DNA of 64,000 bases, taken from the NCBI GenBank assembly GCA_046349875.1, contig JAXMBN010000005.1, forward strand, positions 62,001 through 126,000, given 5' to 3'. This stretch comes from JAXMBN01 sp046349875 (lineage in GTDB: Bacteria > Planctomycetota > Planctomycetia > Pirellulales > Pirellulaceae). Both the position numbers and the translations under genes were made by a program. The notes beneath the pieces were generated by a model. The model worked only from the letters and a program-made list of their open reading frames with translations, did not search any database and had not been told where the DNA came from. This document shows, piece by piece, positions 54,177 to 63,734 of this stretch (positions are counted from its first letter, which is position 1; each line of letters starts with the position of its first letter).

Positions 54177-54381
54177 GATTCAACGCGTTTACTAGGGATG
54201 GATTCCATGTGGATGCCTCTGTAAGCAAGAGTTCCATTTTGAAGTAGGAAGCATCCCTTCGAGGCTTCGACTCCATTGCTTAGAGGCACATTCAGTATTC
54301 GCGACAGCTTGGGGTGGTGTGGCTCGACCTCCCAGACGATGACGGAAGAACGAGCGACCCATCAAGTTGAAGGAAGAGGCG

Positions 54382-56304
54382 ATGTGTGGCATAGCAGGAG
54401 CGATCTGGACAGATCCACGCCTCGCATTGGAAGAAAAAACACTGCGCGCGATGACCGATGTAATTCGTCATCGAGGCCCCGACGATGATGGCTTGTTCAT
54501 GTCGCCATGGAAACATGACGCAACGGGAACGATCCATCCTGGAGTTGGCCTTGGGTTTCGACGTCTTTCTATCATCGATCTCGCGGGTGGGCATCAGCCC
54601 CTTTCCAATGAAGACGGTTCCATACAAATCATCTTCAATGGTGAAATCTACAACTACCGCGAACTGCGGCGAGGACTCGAAGGAACAGGGCACCAGTTTC
54701 GGACGGAGAGCGATACCGAAACGATCGTGCACTTGTATGAAGACTGGGGTGTTGAGTGTTTTGAACGACTCAATGGTATGTTCGCCATTGCCATTTGGGA
54801 TGCTCGAAAGAATCAGCTCGTATTAGCGCGCGATCGACTTGGTAAAAAGCCACTCTATTATGCTCATCAAGCCGGACGGCTCAGTTTCGCCAGCGAGCTC
54901 AAGAGTCTTCGTCAAATCGATTCTCTGACGCGGACGATCGATCCTGGGGCGATCGATCTATTCTTGACGTACCAGTATGTGCCTCATCCGTACTCGATCT
55001 ATCAAGAAGTATCCAAGTTGCCTCCGGGCCACTTTGCAGTCTATCGCAATGATCAGATGCACGTGGAGAAATTTTGGAAGGTGGATTGGAATCGAGAACA
55101 ACCCAAGTCGATTCATGACGCTTGCGACGAAATTCGAGCTCGATTGACCGATGCGGTACGGATCCGCCTTCGAAGTGATGTTCCCTTGGGAGCCTTCTTG
55201 TCGGGTGGAATCGATTCATCTCTGATTGCCGCGATTGCGCAGAAAGAACTCAGGCAACCACTCAAGACTTTTGCCATTGGATTTACCGAGCGCGATTTCG
55301 ATGAGACGCAGTTCGCGCAGATGGTTGCCGAGAAAATTGGTAGTCAGCACGAACGATTTGAGGTGGCTCCTGATGCGCTAGCCATATTGGATCCTCTGGT
55401 TGCTCAATACGACGAGCCCTTTGGAGATTCGTCAGCGATTCCAACCTGGTACCTCTCTGAGTTGACTCGCAAACATGTGACGGTGGCGTTGAGCGGTGAT
55501 GGGGGTGACGAACTCTTTGCTGGTTATGATCGTTATCGAGCCTTATGGATGAGCGAGATGACGAGGCATTGGTTGCCGCTAAGCGAAGTCCTAAAGAGTT
55601 CTTGGATTCAAAAGTTGCCGGCGTCACAAGGAAGGCGAAGTCTTGTGCGGCGGATTCAGCGTTATAGCCAAGCACTTGGGCAACCACCTGTGCGACGCTA
55701 TATGAATTGGATTCAAATTTTTAGCGAAGCTTCGCGCATCGAATTGTATCGGGATGACTTCGTAGAGAGGCTCCCTAATCGGGATCCTGTCGCGTTCCTG
55801 GAATCGGCCTGGGCGACCATGCCTAATCGCGATCTCGTATCGAAAGCTTCGCTTGGCGATCTACAAACGTACTTGCCATGTGACTTGATGACCAAGGTCG
55901 ATATTGCTTCCATGGCGCATTCCCTGGAAGTGCGGCAACCCTTCTTGGATTTTCGACTGGTGGAATGGGCTGCGTCGTTGAATATTCAACGCAAGTTTGG
56001 ATGGAGGCAAGGGAAGCTCATCTTGAGACATGCATTTCGAGGACTCATACCCGATCGCATTTGGAATCGACCCAAGATGGGATTCGGAGTACCCATCGCC
56101 AAGTGGATGCGGGGGCCACTGCGAGCTAAAGTTGAGCAACTATTGTTGAGTTCAGAGTCTGAATGCCATCGGTATCTTCGCAAAGAAGCGTTGCAAGCGA
56201 TGGTAGAGCGACACATGGCAGGAACGGTCAATGAGGGATATCGCCTTTGGAACTTGATCGTACTGGAAACGTGGTTGCGACATGAGACTCGTGGAAAAGC
56301 TTGA
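54382..56304 (+). CDS. asnB: Asparagine synthetase (glutamine-hydrolysing)
   Basis: 640 residues. The start at 54382 puts Cys2 of the glutaminase domain at the N-terminus (MCGIAGAIWT), with AAGGAAGAGG upstream. RHRGPDDDG, FNGEIYNYRELR and SDTETIVHLYEDWG belong to the GATase domain. The synthetase domain has the ATP-binding SGGIDSS (274-280) and LSGDGGDELFAGYDRY. It makes Asn from Asp, Gln and ATP; a role in modifying a peptide or exopolysaccharide is possible in this family. It is 11 bases ahead of the kinase gene. Confidence 0.92.
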   Translation: MCGIAGAIWTDPRLALEEKTLRAMTDVIRHRGPDDDGLFMSPWKHDATGTIHPGVGLGFRRLSIIDLAGGHQPLSNEDGSIQIIFNGEIYNYRELRRGLEGTGHQFRTESDTETIVHLYEDWGVECFERLNGMFAIAIWDARKNQLVLARDRLGKKPLYYAHQAGRLSFASELKSLRQIDSLTRTIDPGAIDLFLTYQYVPHPYSIYQEVSKLPPGHFAVYRNDQMHVEKFWKVDWNREQPKSIHDACDEIRARLTDAVRIRLRSDVPLGAFLSGGIDSSLIAAIAQKELRQPLKTFAIGFTERDFDETQFAQMVAEKIGSQHERFEVAPDALAILDPLVAQYDEPFGDSSAIPTWYLSELTRKHVTVALSGDGGDELFAGYDRYRALWMSEMTRHWLPLSEVLKSSWIQKLPASQGRRSLVRRIQRYSQALGQPPVRRYMNWIQIFSEASRIELYRDDFVERLPNRDPVAFLESAWATMPNRDLVSKASLGDLQTYLPCDLMTKVDIASMAHSLEVRQPFLDFRLVEWAASLNIQRKFGWRQGKLILRHAFRGLIPDRIWNRPKMGFGVPIAKWMRGPLRAKVEQLLLSSESECHRYLRKEALQAMVERHMAGTVNEGYRLWNLIVLETWLRHETRGKA

Positions 56305-56315
56305 GGTAGCCACTG

Positions 56316-58529
56316 ATGACCGACGGAACCGAATTATGGGATGCGGTGGCGGCAAGCTTAGACGAGTACATGTCCGCATTTCGAGAGGGCGAAGAGCCGC
56401 CTGAGATCGAACGATTTCTTCCTGAGGGATCGCGCGAACTTCGCAACTTGGCCATCATTGAATTGGCCAAGTTGCAGATGGAACAGTTTGCGGAATTAGG
56501 GAAGGAATTCGGAATTGATCACTACTTGAATCGCTTTCCTGAATTGCGTGAGTGTACCGGCGGCGCACCGCTCGATCTAATCATCGATGAGATTCGACTT
56601 CGGAAGCTCAATGCCAGTTGTGATGAGCGAGCCTATCTCGATCGGTTTCCTCTCCATCGTGAGAGTTTGAAGAGATACTTTAGCTTTAGCGATACAACGC
56701 CATCGGCAACACGGTCGATTTCTTGGAATCGATCGCAGTTGGAAGCGGGACAGGTCATCGATGATTATGACTTGGTGAGGCTTTTAGGAAGCGGCGCCTT
56801 CGCACAGGTCTTTCTGGCAAGGCAGAACACCATGCAGCGACTGGTAGCGCTCAAGGTTTCTGCCGACCGTGGCGACGAAGCAAAGACCCTAGCACAGCTT
56901 GATCATCCGCATATCGTACGCGTCTTTGATGTGCGTCGACAAACGACGATGAAGCTGAGGCTATTGTCGATGCAATATGCGCCGGGAGGAACGCTGCAGG
57001 ATGTGGTTCAATCGGCGAAGCATGTGCCATGGTCATCATTGAGTGGTCAGGTAGTGGTGGATGCGGTCGATCGCCAACTGTTGGCTGCGGGTTTGCCACC
57101 TCCGGAAGAAAGTCCTCGCCGGCAACGGATGGCAAAGCTCTCTTGGGTCGAAACCGTATGTGACATCGGGATCCAAATTGCAACGGCACTCGACTATGCG
57201 CATCAACAGCATGTGCTTCATCGCGATGTGAAGCCCGCCAATGTGTTGCTGACTTCTGAAGCAACATGCAAATTGGCTGACTTCAATATTTCGTACTCAG
57301 GCGATCTGCATGGTGCCAATCCTTCGAGCTATTTTGGTGGCAGTTTGATTTATATGTCCCCCGAGCAGCTCGAGGCGACTCAGATTCATTCGGAGATGAA
57401 GCCATCGGATTTGGATGAACGATCGGATGTGTTTTCATTGGCCTTCGTACTTTGGGAGTTGTTGACTCTGGAGCGTCCTTGGCCTCGCGATGAGGTTCAA
57501 ATGGATTGGAACGCAACCGTCGAGCATGTGTCGCATCGAAGGAAGACGCTTCCGCCTGAGATCAGTTCGCGTGTGGCAAGCAGTAAGTCGCTCCAGCGTA
57601 ATTCAAGTATTGCTGGAAGCGTTGGCGATCGATCGTGAACAACGGATCTCTAGCGCCGGTGAGTTGGCAGAAGTGTTTACGACTTGTTTGATGCCAAGCG
57701 TGGAGTCTCTTCCATCGAAAGAAGCTTTGGACTCGGCTGGCGGTTCGATATCCGTTGCTATCGGCAGCAGTGATCGTATTTCTTCCCAACGGTTTGGCGG
57801 GAGGATTCAACTTTTATAACCTGGCTTGGATGATGGAGAAATCGAAGGAATCATTGCCAGGATTTTCTGGGAGTTTCCTTGCTGATCAATGTTCTCGCAT
57901 TCTCCATTGGAGGACTCATCTTTTACGCGGTGCATGCGCCGATTGTGAATGAATTGGGGGCTAGGCGGACGCGACGTCCTCAGGAAAACTCTCCCGCTTT
58001 GCGAAGCGCGTTTTTTGCTGGTCACAAGGCGGCATTTTTCGGAGTGACGCTTTGGTTGATTACGGGTTTGGCGTTTCCACTGCTTCCATGCAGTGAAAGC
58101 GTTCGACTACACGAGCGCCCGTCCATTTCTTCTTATCCTTGGCGGTGTGCGGGACGATTGCAGCTTCGTATCCCTTTCTCGCTATGAGTTGGGTAGCGAT
58201 TGAATGTTGGTACGGAGTGCTTATCAGAAAAGAAACTAAAAGATCCAGAGGTTTGCAGAGCGAGCCGATGCACTGATGCGATGGTGTGATCGGCTTTTCT
58301 CTTGGCGGCTGCCGGCGTGCCATTAGCCGGTTTGCTTTTATTGCTCGGTCGCAACGAAGTTGCCAGACTCTATCTCGGCCTGCTAGTCAGCGCGAGTGGT
58401 CTTGGTCTCTTCTTCGCCTTCCGTGTTCACCAGCGTCTCCGCGATCGCATGCAACTCCTCCGCTCCCTCGTCACCGACCCCACCATCCTAATCCCTCCCA
58501 CCCACAAGGTGCCATCCACCTATTGTTGA
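56316..58529 (+). pseudogene. Ser/Thr protein kinase with membrane tail, frameshifted in its 3' half
   Basis: The first ~425 codons are intact: Gly loop GSGAFAQVFLA, Lys in ALKVS, HRDVKPAN (302-309), DFN in place of DFG (LADFNISYSG, usual for this planctomycete kinase group) and YMSPEQLEA. After about 57580 the homology jumps frames. Frame 1 has LLEALAIDREQRISSAGELA; frame 2 has a membrane helix (LLSAAVIVFLPNGLAGGFNF); frame 0 has INVLAFSIGGLIFYAV; frame 2 has LAVCGTIAASYPFLAMSW; frame 0 from 58302 has AGLLLLLGRNEVARLYLGLL. At least five indels would be needed. The 440-codon frame ending at 57638 would still include most of the kinase domain. Confidence 0.78.
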
Positions 58530-58611
58530 CGCGCACTGCAAGGTGTCAGCCACCTACTGTTGACTTTGTGACGCCCAACACAAGGTGTCAGCCACCTACT
58601 GTTGACTTTGG
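58504..58611 (+). repeat. Left cluster of REP-like hairpin repeats
   Basis: Three direct copies at 58504-58530, 58538-58568 and 58579-58611. The core is AAGGTGTCAGCCACCTACTG followed by TTGACTTTG; the first copy has CCATC instead of TCAGC in the loop and lacks the TTTG end. AGGTG and CACCT can form a 5-bp stem around the 5-nt loop. The third copy overlaps the start of the transposase frame. Confidence 0.9.
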
Positions 58612-59876
58612 AAGTTGCTGCGGCAGGATTCAACGGAGGAGTTGAATCATGGCATGAACCAAAGCGGGAGTCGGTGTTTGGGCAAGAGGAAGTCGCCATC
58701 GCTCATTGCATCCAGCGATGTGTGCGAGCCTTTCTTGCAGGCAAAGATGAGGCTTCGGGAAAGGATTTCGAACACCGGCGTGGCTGGATTCGGCTTAGGA
58801 TGGAGTTGCTGGCATCCGCCTTCGGCGTCGATGTGCTCAATTATGCCGTCATGTCGAATCACGTTCATTCGATCCTGCGAACCCGGCCGGACATCGTAAA
58901 ACTGTGGTCGGATGAAGATGTCGCTAAGCGTTGGTTGAGGCTTTTTCCTGGGAAAAGACTAGATGATTGCCTAGGCGAACCAACGCAACAGCAGATCGCG
59001 AAAGAGATGGCCGATGCCAAGCAGATGTTGGAACTTCGAAAGCGATTATCGAGTATTTCTTGGTTCATGCGAGCAGTATCTGAGCCGATTGCTCGCAAAG
59101 CCAATAATGAAGACAAGTGCACAGGCCGCTTCTGGGAAGGACGCTTTAAAAGCTCAGAAGATTGTTGACGAAGCGGGGCTCTTGGCATGCGCGATGTATG
59201 TCGATCTGAATCCCGTGCGAGCCGCCATGGCAAAGACTCCAGAGGCATCCACCTTTACCTCGGCCTATGATCGCATCAAGGCGCAAAAAGGTTCTAAAAG
59301 AATCGCAGCAGCGATTGCATTGGAACCTTCGGATCGATGAAAAGACGATTCTGCAGCAGATCAAGTTGGCCAAGCGGTGTCGCGACAAAGAAGAAGTTGC
59401 TCGATTACAAAGTGTCTAAGCGACTTTCGTACGAGAAAACCCGAAAAATTCAAGAAAACAACGAGCCAAAAGCAAAGGCAACGCTTCACGCTAAGGCCTG
59501 TGGATGCATGAAGCTGCGCCCACTACAACTCAATGAACATGATGTCATCGGTCCCAAACCACATCATGGAGGAACACGAGCCAGCGATAAGGGCTTCTTG
59601 TCGATGACGTTGGCCGAGTACTCGACGCTGCTCGATTGGACAGGTCGTCAAAAACGCCCAGACAAACGTGGCAAGATACCCGATGACCTTCAACCGATTC
59701 TTGAGCGAATCGGAATTGAAGGTTCGATGTGGTGTGACTTGGTATGGGATTTTTCCAAGTACTTCGGCAAGTGCTATGCTGCGGGCAAGCCAGTGAACCT
59801 GCAGAAGGAAGCCAAGAACCGCAACATCGCCTGGAGTCGCGGCCAACGATCCTGTCGCGCCTGCTTTACCGAGTAG
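58602..59876 (+). pseudogene. HUH/REP-associated transposase-like gene, broken by frameshifts
   Basis: Frame 0 runs from the TTG at 58602: VAIAHCIQRCVRAFL, then the HUH-type motif VMSNHVHSILRT, then SISWFMRAVSEPIARKAN and CTGRFWEGRFK. At TTTAAAAGC (about 59143-59152) the frame stops, but the family sequence continues in frame 1 (KIVDEAGLLACAMYVDLNPV, TSAYDRIKAQ) from about 59150. The C-terminal domain (ASDKGFLSMTLAEYSTLLDW, KIPDDLQPILERIGIEG) is back in frame 0 from about 59400. The family is widespread in planctomycetes. A catalytic Tyr after the HUH motif was not located. At least two indels, perhaps three. Confidence 0.82.
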
Positions 59877-60198
59877 TTTTTTCTAACACTACTCTATCTT
59901 CAAGCGATCTCAAACAGCACTCTGTCTAGCGGTCCGCGCGTTCCCTCCCATCCAAAGGCATTTTCGCCTTCTTCTGGCATCCATCTCTGCCAAAAGTCGA
60001 CCCGAATGAGCCCTCTAAGCTCAATTTCGGCCCCAAAACCTGCTAACGAACCCGATTCCCTCATCAACAATAGGTGGCTGACACCTTGTGGGTGGTTCAA
60101 CAAAAGGTGGATGGCACGTTGTGGGAGTGTTGCAGGGTGGTTGAGGTTGGGTATACTGAGCGAACATTTGTTCACTGCTTTGGGTTGGGGGGACGAAG
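59877..60198. other. 322-base gap between transposase and dprA
   Basis: Contains the right REP-like cluster (60064-60123) and the dprA leader. No gene is supported. Confidence 0.6.
60064..60123 (-). repeat. Right cluster of REP-like hairpin repeats (inverted)
   Basis: Two copies in opposite orientation to the left cluster: 60064-60090 (TCAACAATAGGTGGCTGACA, then CCTTGTG) and 60096-60123 (CAACAAAAGGTGGATGGCAC core). The first is the TCAGC type and the second the CCATC type when read on the minus strand. Confidence 0.88.
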
Positions 60199-61350
60199 AT
60201 GGCGATGCGGTCCTTGCTTCCATGGGAATTAGAACGTCCTTCGGCAACTGAAAGTCGAATGGCCTATCTTCGGCTGGCTTTGGTCCAAGGGATTGGGCCT
60301 CGGCTCATGGATGTGTTGCTCGATTACTTTGGAACACCGTGCGATGTACTCAAGGCGTCGCTACGGCAGTTGGGGGAAGTCGAGAGGATTGGACCCAAGT
60401 TGGCTTTGGCCATTCGTGAAGCAGCTCAAGGCGATCTCCTAGAGCGAGTCATTGAATACTGTCAGGCTCGTGGAACCCGCATGGTGATCCCAAGCGATGC
60501 AGAATATCCGCGTCTGCTCAAAGAAGTGCCGGACCCTCCACCACTGCTCTTTGTAAAAGGCGAGTTTCATCTGCAAGATCAGCTTTCGATCGCCATCGTT
60601 GGCACGCGCCATCCAACGCATTATGGAATCCAGGCCGCTACCATGTTGGCTCGCGGGCTCTCACGATGTGGGCTCACCATTGTCTCAGGATTGGCTCGCG
60701 GTATCGATGGCGTTGCGCATCGCACGGCATTGGAAAATGAAGGAAGAACCATTGCTGTTTTGGGGAGCAGTGTCGATGAGATCTATCCTCCCGAGCATGA
60801 AGAGTTGGCTCAGTCGATCACTAAGCAAGGTGTATTGCTCAGCGAGACGCAACCCTTTTCCAAGCCGCGTGCAGGAGTGTTTCCGCAACGAAATCGATTG
60901 ATTAGTGGGCTGAGTTTGGGTGTTGTGGTCGTTGAAGCGGCGGATCGTTCCGGAACACTTATTACGGCAGGGCACGCCGGCGAGCAAGGACGAGACCTAT
61001 TCGCCGTGCCAGGACCGATCACGTCGAGAATGTCGCGCGGATCGAATCGGCTCATACGCGATGGAGCGATCTTAATTCGTGATGCTCAAGATGTGATCGA
61101 TCACTTAGGTCCTTTGATTTCCACGGCCAGACTCGCAGACGATAAAACGGTTTGCCATCCCGCCGAATTGTTGCTCAACGATCAGGAGCAATGCGTTCTT
61201 CAAGCCATAGGCCAAGAGCCAACCGATGTCGATGAAATCGTTATCAAGAGTGGTTTACCAGTTTCGCGGGTCTTGGGCACGATTACCGTTCTTGAAATGC
61301 GTGGAATGGTGAGTAGGATCAGCGGACGACAATTGATTCGCAAATCGTAA
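60199..61350 (+). CDS. dprA: DNA-processing protein DprA
   Basis: 383 residues. DprA protects incoming single-stranded DNA and loads RecA during natural transformation. An N-terminal helix-hairpin-helix region (LVQGIGPRLMDVLLDYF) precedes the Rossmann-type core: IAIVGTRHPTHYGIQAA, IVSGLARGIDGVAHRTAL, GSSVDEIYPPEHEEL, FPQRNRLISGLSLGVVVVEA and DLFAVPGPITS. A C-terminal winged-helix region follows (VDEIVIKSGLPVSRVLGTI). A strong GGGGGGA sits before ATG 60199. The gene is intact despite decayed neighbours on both sides. Confidence 0.95.
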   Translation: MAMRSLLPWELERPSATESRMAYLRLALVQGIGPRLMDVLLDYFGTPCDVLKASLRQLGEVERIGPKLALAIREAAQGDLLERVIEYCQARGTRMVIPSDAEYPRLLKEVPDPPPLLFVKGEFHLQDQLSIAIVGTRHPTHYGIQAATMLARGLSRCGLTIVSGLARGIDGVAHRTALENEGRTIAVLGSSVDEIYPPEHEELAQSITKQGVLLSETQPFSKPRAGVFPQRNRLISGLSLGVVVVEAADRSGTLITAGHAGEQGRDLFAVPGPITSRMSRGSNRLIRDGAILIRDAQDVIDHLGPLISTARLADDKTVCHPAELLLNDQEQCVLQAIGQEPTDVDEIVIKSGLPVSRVLGTITVLEMRGMVSRISGRQLIRKS

Positions 61351-61398
61351 ATTTCCCACCTTCCAGCCCCAACGGCTGTCCACCCTCGAGATTTGATC

Positions 61399-62879
61399 AT
61401 GCCAATCGCCCGTTTTTCGACATTGTTGCTTTTGATTTGCATAACTTTGGGATGGAGTGGAAATCCTGTCCTTGGATGGGAAGAAAGCAGGACCTCCACT
61501 GCTAGTCCCAATGTTGTGCTCATCGTTGCCGATGATTTGGGATTTGGCGAGCTCGGATGCTATGGTCAAAAAATTATCCAAACGCCTCATTTGGACCAGA
61601 TGGCCAAGGATGGAGTTCGCTTCACACGTTTTTACAGCGGAAACAACGTGTGCGCGCCGAGTCGTTGTTGTTTGATGACGGGCAAGCATCCTGGGCATGC
61701 CTTTATTCGCGACAATCAAAATCCAAAAGGTCTTGATGATCTCAAAGCAAAATATGGATGGGAGTTTCCTGGGCAGATTCCCAGTCCCGAGAACGAGTTC
61801 ACGCTACCAGAGTTGATGAAGCGGAAAGGGTATGCGACCGCTGCATTTGGCAAATGGGGATTGGGTCACGTTGGAACAACCGGTGATCCTGCCAAGCATG
61901 GATTTGATCTGTTCTATGGGTACTATTGCCAAGTGCATGCCCATAATCACTATCCCAAGTTCCTGTGGCGAAATCAGACCAAAGAACAGCTTCCGGGAAA
62001 CAATGCGACTCTGAGCGGCGCGATCTACTCGCGGGATCGATTTGTTGAGGAAGCCATGCAGTTTATTGAAGGGAATCAAAAGCAGCCCTTCTTTCTGTAT
62101 CTTCCATTCATCGTCCCTCACCTGTCGATCCAGGTCCCTGACGATTCGACCCAGGCATATGAAGGTACGATTCAAGAAGAAGACTACAAGCACACGTCCT
62201 ATCTTCAGCACCCCAAACCACGAGCAGCCTATGCTGGAATGGTTTCACGTATGGATCAAGGGATCGGGAAAATACTGAAGAAGCTCGATGAATTGCGACT
62301 GTCCGAGAATACTGTAGTCATCTTCACCAGCGATAACGGAGCCACCTATGGTCGGCTTGGCGGAACCGATTCGGATTACTTTGATTCCGCCCCTCAATGC
62401 CGTGGCCGCAAGGGTAGTATGTATGAAGGTGGTATTCGAACGCCGATGATTGTTCAGTGGAAAGGAAAGATTGCTGCAAACCGTCAATCTCCATGGATCG
62501 GTGCTTTCTGGGATGTTCTTCCTACCATTGCAGATATGGTGCAAGCTCCTATTCCTTCGGGTTTGGATGGGATGAGTTTCTACCCGAACTCATCGGAACA
62601 GGAAAACAAGCGGAGCACGAGTTTCTCTATTGGGAATCACCTGGTTACGGTGGGCAGCAAGCGGTTCGACTTGGTTCGTGGAAAGGGACTCGGCAGCAAT
62701 TGCAGAAATCGAAGAAAGACAAGACGCCGCCTGTTCTGGAACTATATCAGCTCGACGAAGATCCGGCCGAATCCCAGAATGTAGCTGAGAAACATCCCGA
62801 GATCGTCCAGAAGATCGAGGCTATCATGAAGTCGGAGCATGTGCCGAGTTCGACCTTCCCACTCCAAGCGATCGACTAA
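61399..62879 (+). pseudogene. Exported formylglycine-type sulfatase with one frameshift
   Basis: A signal peptide (FSTLLLLICITLGWSGNPVLG) precedes the sulfatase domain. NVVLIVADDLGFGELGCYG supplies the metal-binding Asp pair. CAPSR (Cys85 to Arg89) is the FGly maturation site, and FTSDNGATYG is also present. At about 62570-62585 the frame goes astray (GMSFYPNSSEQ); the true C-terminus continues one frame over: ELIGTGKQAEHEFLYWES, QAVRLGSWKG and YQLDEDPAESQN, ending at 62879. One missing base in GAGTTTCTACCC accounts for it. The catalytic core is complete before the break. It hydrolyses sulfate esters of polysaccharides by family. Confidence 0.8.
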
Positions 62880-62923
62880 ACCGTTACACATTCGGAACAT
62901 AGCCGACAGATGAAGGGATGCTC

Positions 62924-63409
62924 ATGAAACAATTAATGTTGATGCGACATGCCAAGAGCAGTTGGGATGATCCTCAGGTCGACGATTATGATCGCGATCT
63001 CAACGAGCGAGGCAAAAAGGCCTGCAAGCGAATGGGGGATTGGTTTGTCGAAAACGACTTGGTACCCGAACTCATTCTTTCCAGTACGGCTATTCGAGCC
63101 AAAGAGACTACCGAGCGCCTTCTAGAGCGGTGGAAAAATCCAGTCGACGTTCAATGGATGAAGGAACTCTATCTAGCACCACCTCAGACTTTGATGGAAG
63201 CGATCACTGCTGCCGATGATCGCGTAGGCCGAATTCTTGTGGTGGCTCATAATCCTGGCATGGAACAGTTGGTGAATGCTCTGCGGCAGACCTATGCTGC
63301 GTTTCCGACAGCTGCCTTGGCATGTCTGGAAAGCCAAATCGATCATTGGCAGAAGGCCGATCAGAGTCCTTGGACCTGTTTGCATTTTATTTGCCCTAAA
63401 GAGATGTAG
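62924..63409 (+). CDS. SixA-like phosphohistidine phosphatase
   Basis: 161 residues of the histidine phosphatase superfamily. The catalytic RHG-type motif is LMRHAKSSW (His9 from ATG 62924), with DYDRDLNERGKKAC and the second-His region ILVVAHNPGMEQLVNAL. Length fits SixA (about 160). GAAGGGATGCTC upstream supports ATG 62924 over 62918. SixA acts on phosphohistidine in ArcB or PtsN-type relay proteins; the local target is unknown. Confidence 0.86.
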   Translation: MKQLMLMRHAKSSWDDPQVDDYDRDLNERGKKACKRMGDWFVENDLVPELILSSTAIRAKETTERLLERWKNPVDVQWMKELYLAPPQTLMEAITAADDRVGRILVVAHNPGMEQLVNALRQTYAAFPTAALACLESQIDHWQKADQSPWTCLHFICPKEM

Positions 63410-63470
63410 TGCCGAAGTAGCGGTCTCGATTGGTCATGATGAGAAAAGTGATGCACGGCCTGCGGCTTTT

Positions 63471-63650
63471 GTAGGAATTGAAAGTCGATATTCATAGACC
63501 TTCTTGGGGATTGAAAGAAGTCAAAGGCTGGGCTTCCAAGCGACAGGAAGTCAACACAAAAATCGCCTGCCTAGAGACTGGAAGTCAACACAAGAAGACA
63601 CCTTCCAAGGGACTGGAAGTCAACTTTGAGACTGGAAGTCGACATTGACG
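63471..63650 (+). repeat. Cluster of degenerate hairpin repeats
   Basis: Four to five variants of GACTGGAAGTCAAC stand in line: about 63542-63555 (GACAGGAAGTCAAC), 63576-63589, the full copy CCTTCCAAGGGACTGGAAGT at 63601-63620 followed by CAAC, and GACTGGAAGTCGAC at 63630-63643. Weaker related pieces lie at 63471-63520. Several start with CTTCC that can pair with GGAAG. This fills most of the 325-base gap after the SixA gene. Confidence 0.75.
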
Positions 63651-63734
63651 GTTGATTCTCGAGGCAAATCCGAGGAAGATCTGAGAGATATTCCCTCGCT
63701 CCCACCACCTTTGTAGCCCCAGGATTGTTGGTCC

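Larger units (their letters stand above)
58504..60123. mobile_element. REP/RAYT-like element with inverted terminal repeat clusters
   Basis: A frameshifted HUH-transposase-like gene lies between two clusters of the same short hairpin repeat in opposite orientation. In each cluster the outermost copy has the CCATC loop variant and the inner copies the TCAGC variant, so the two ends mirror each other. This is the organisation of REP-associated transposase loci. Limits are those of the outer repeats; no target-site duplication was found by eye. Confidence 0.7.

Noticed and set aside
59140..59160. Programmed frameshift at TTTAAAAGC in the transposase gene
   Set aside because: The needed shift is +1 rather than the common -1 used by many insertion sequences, the sequence is not a slippery heptamer in the correct phase, and a further frame change follows, so mutation is simpler.
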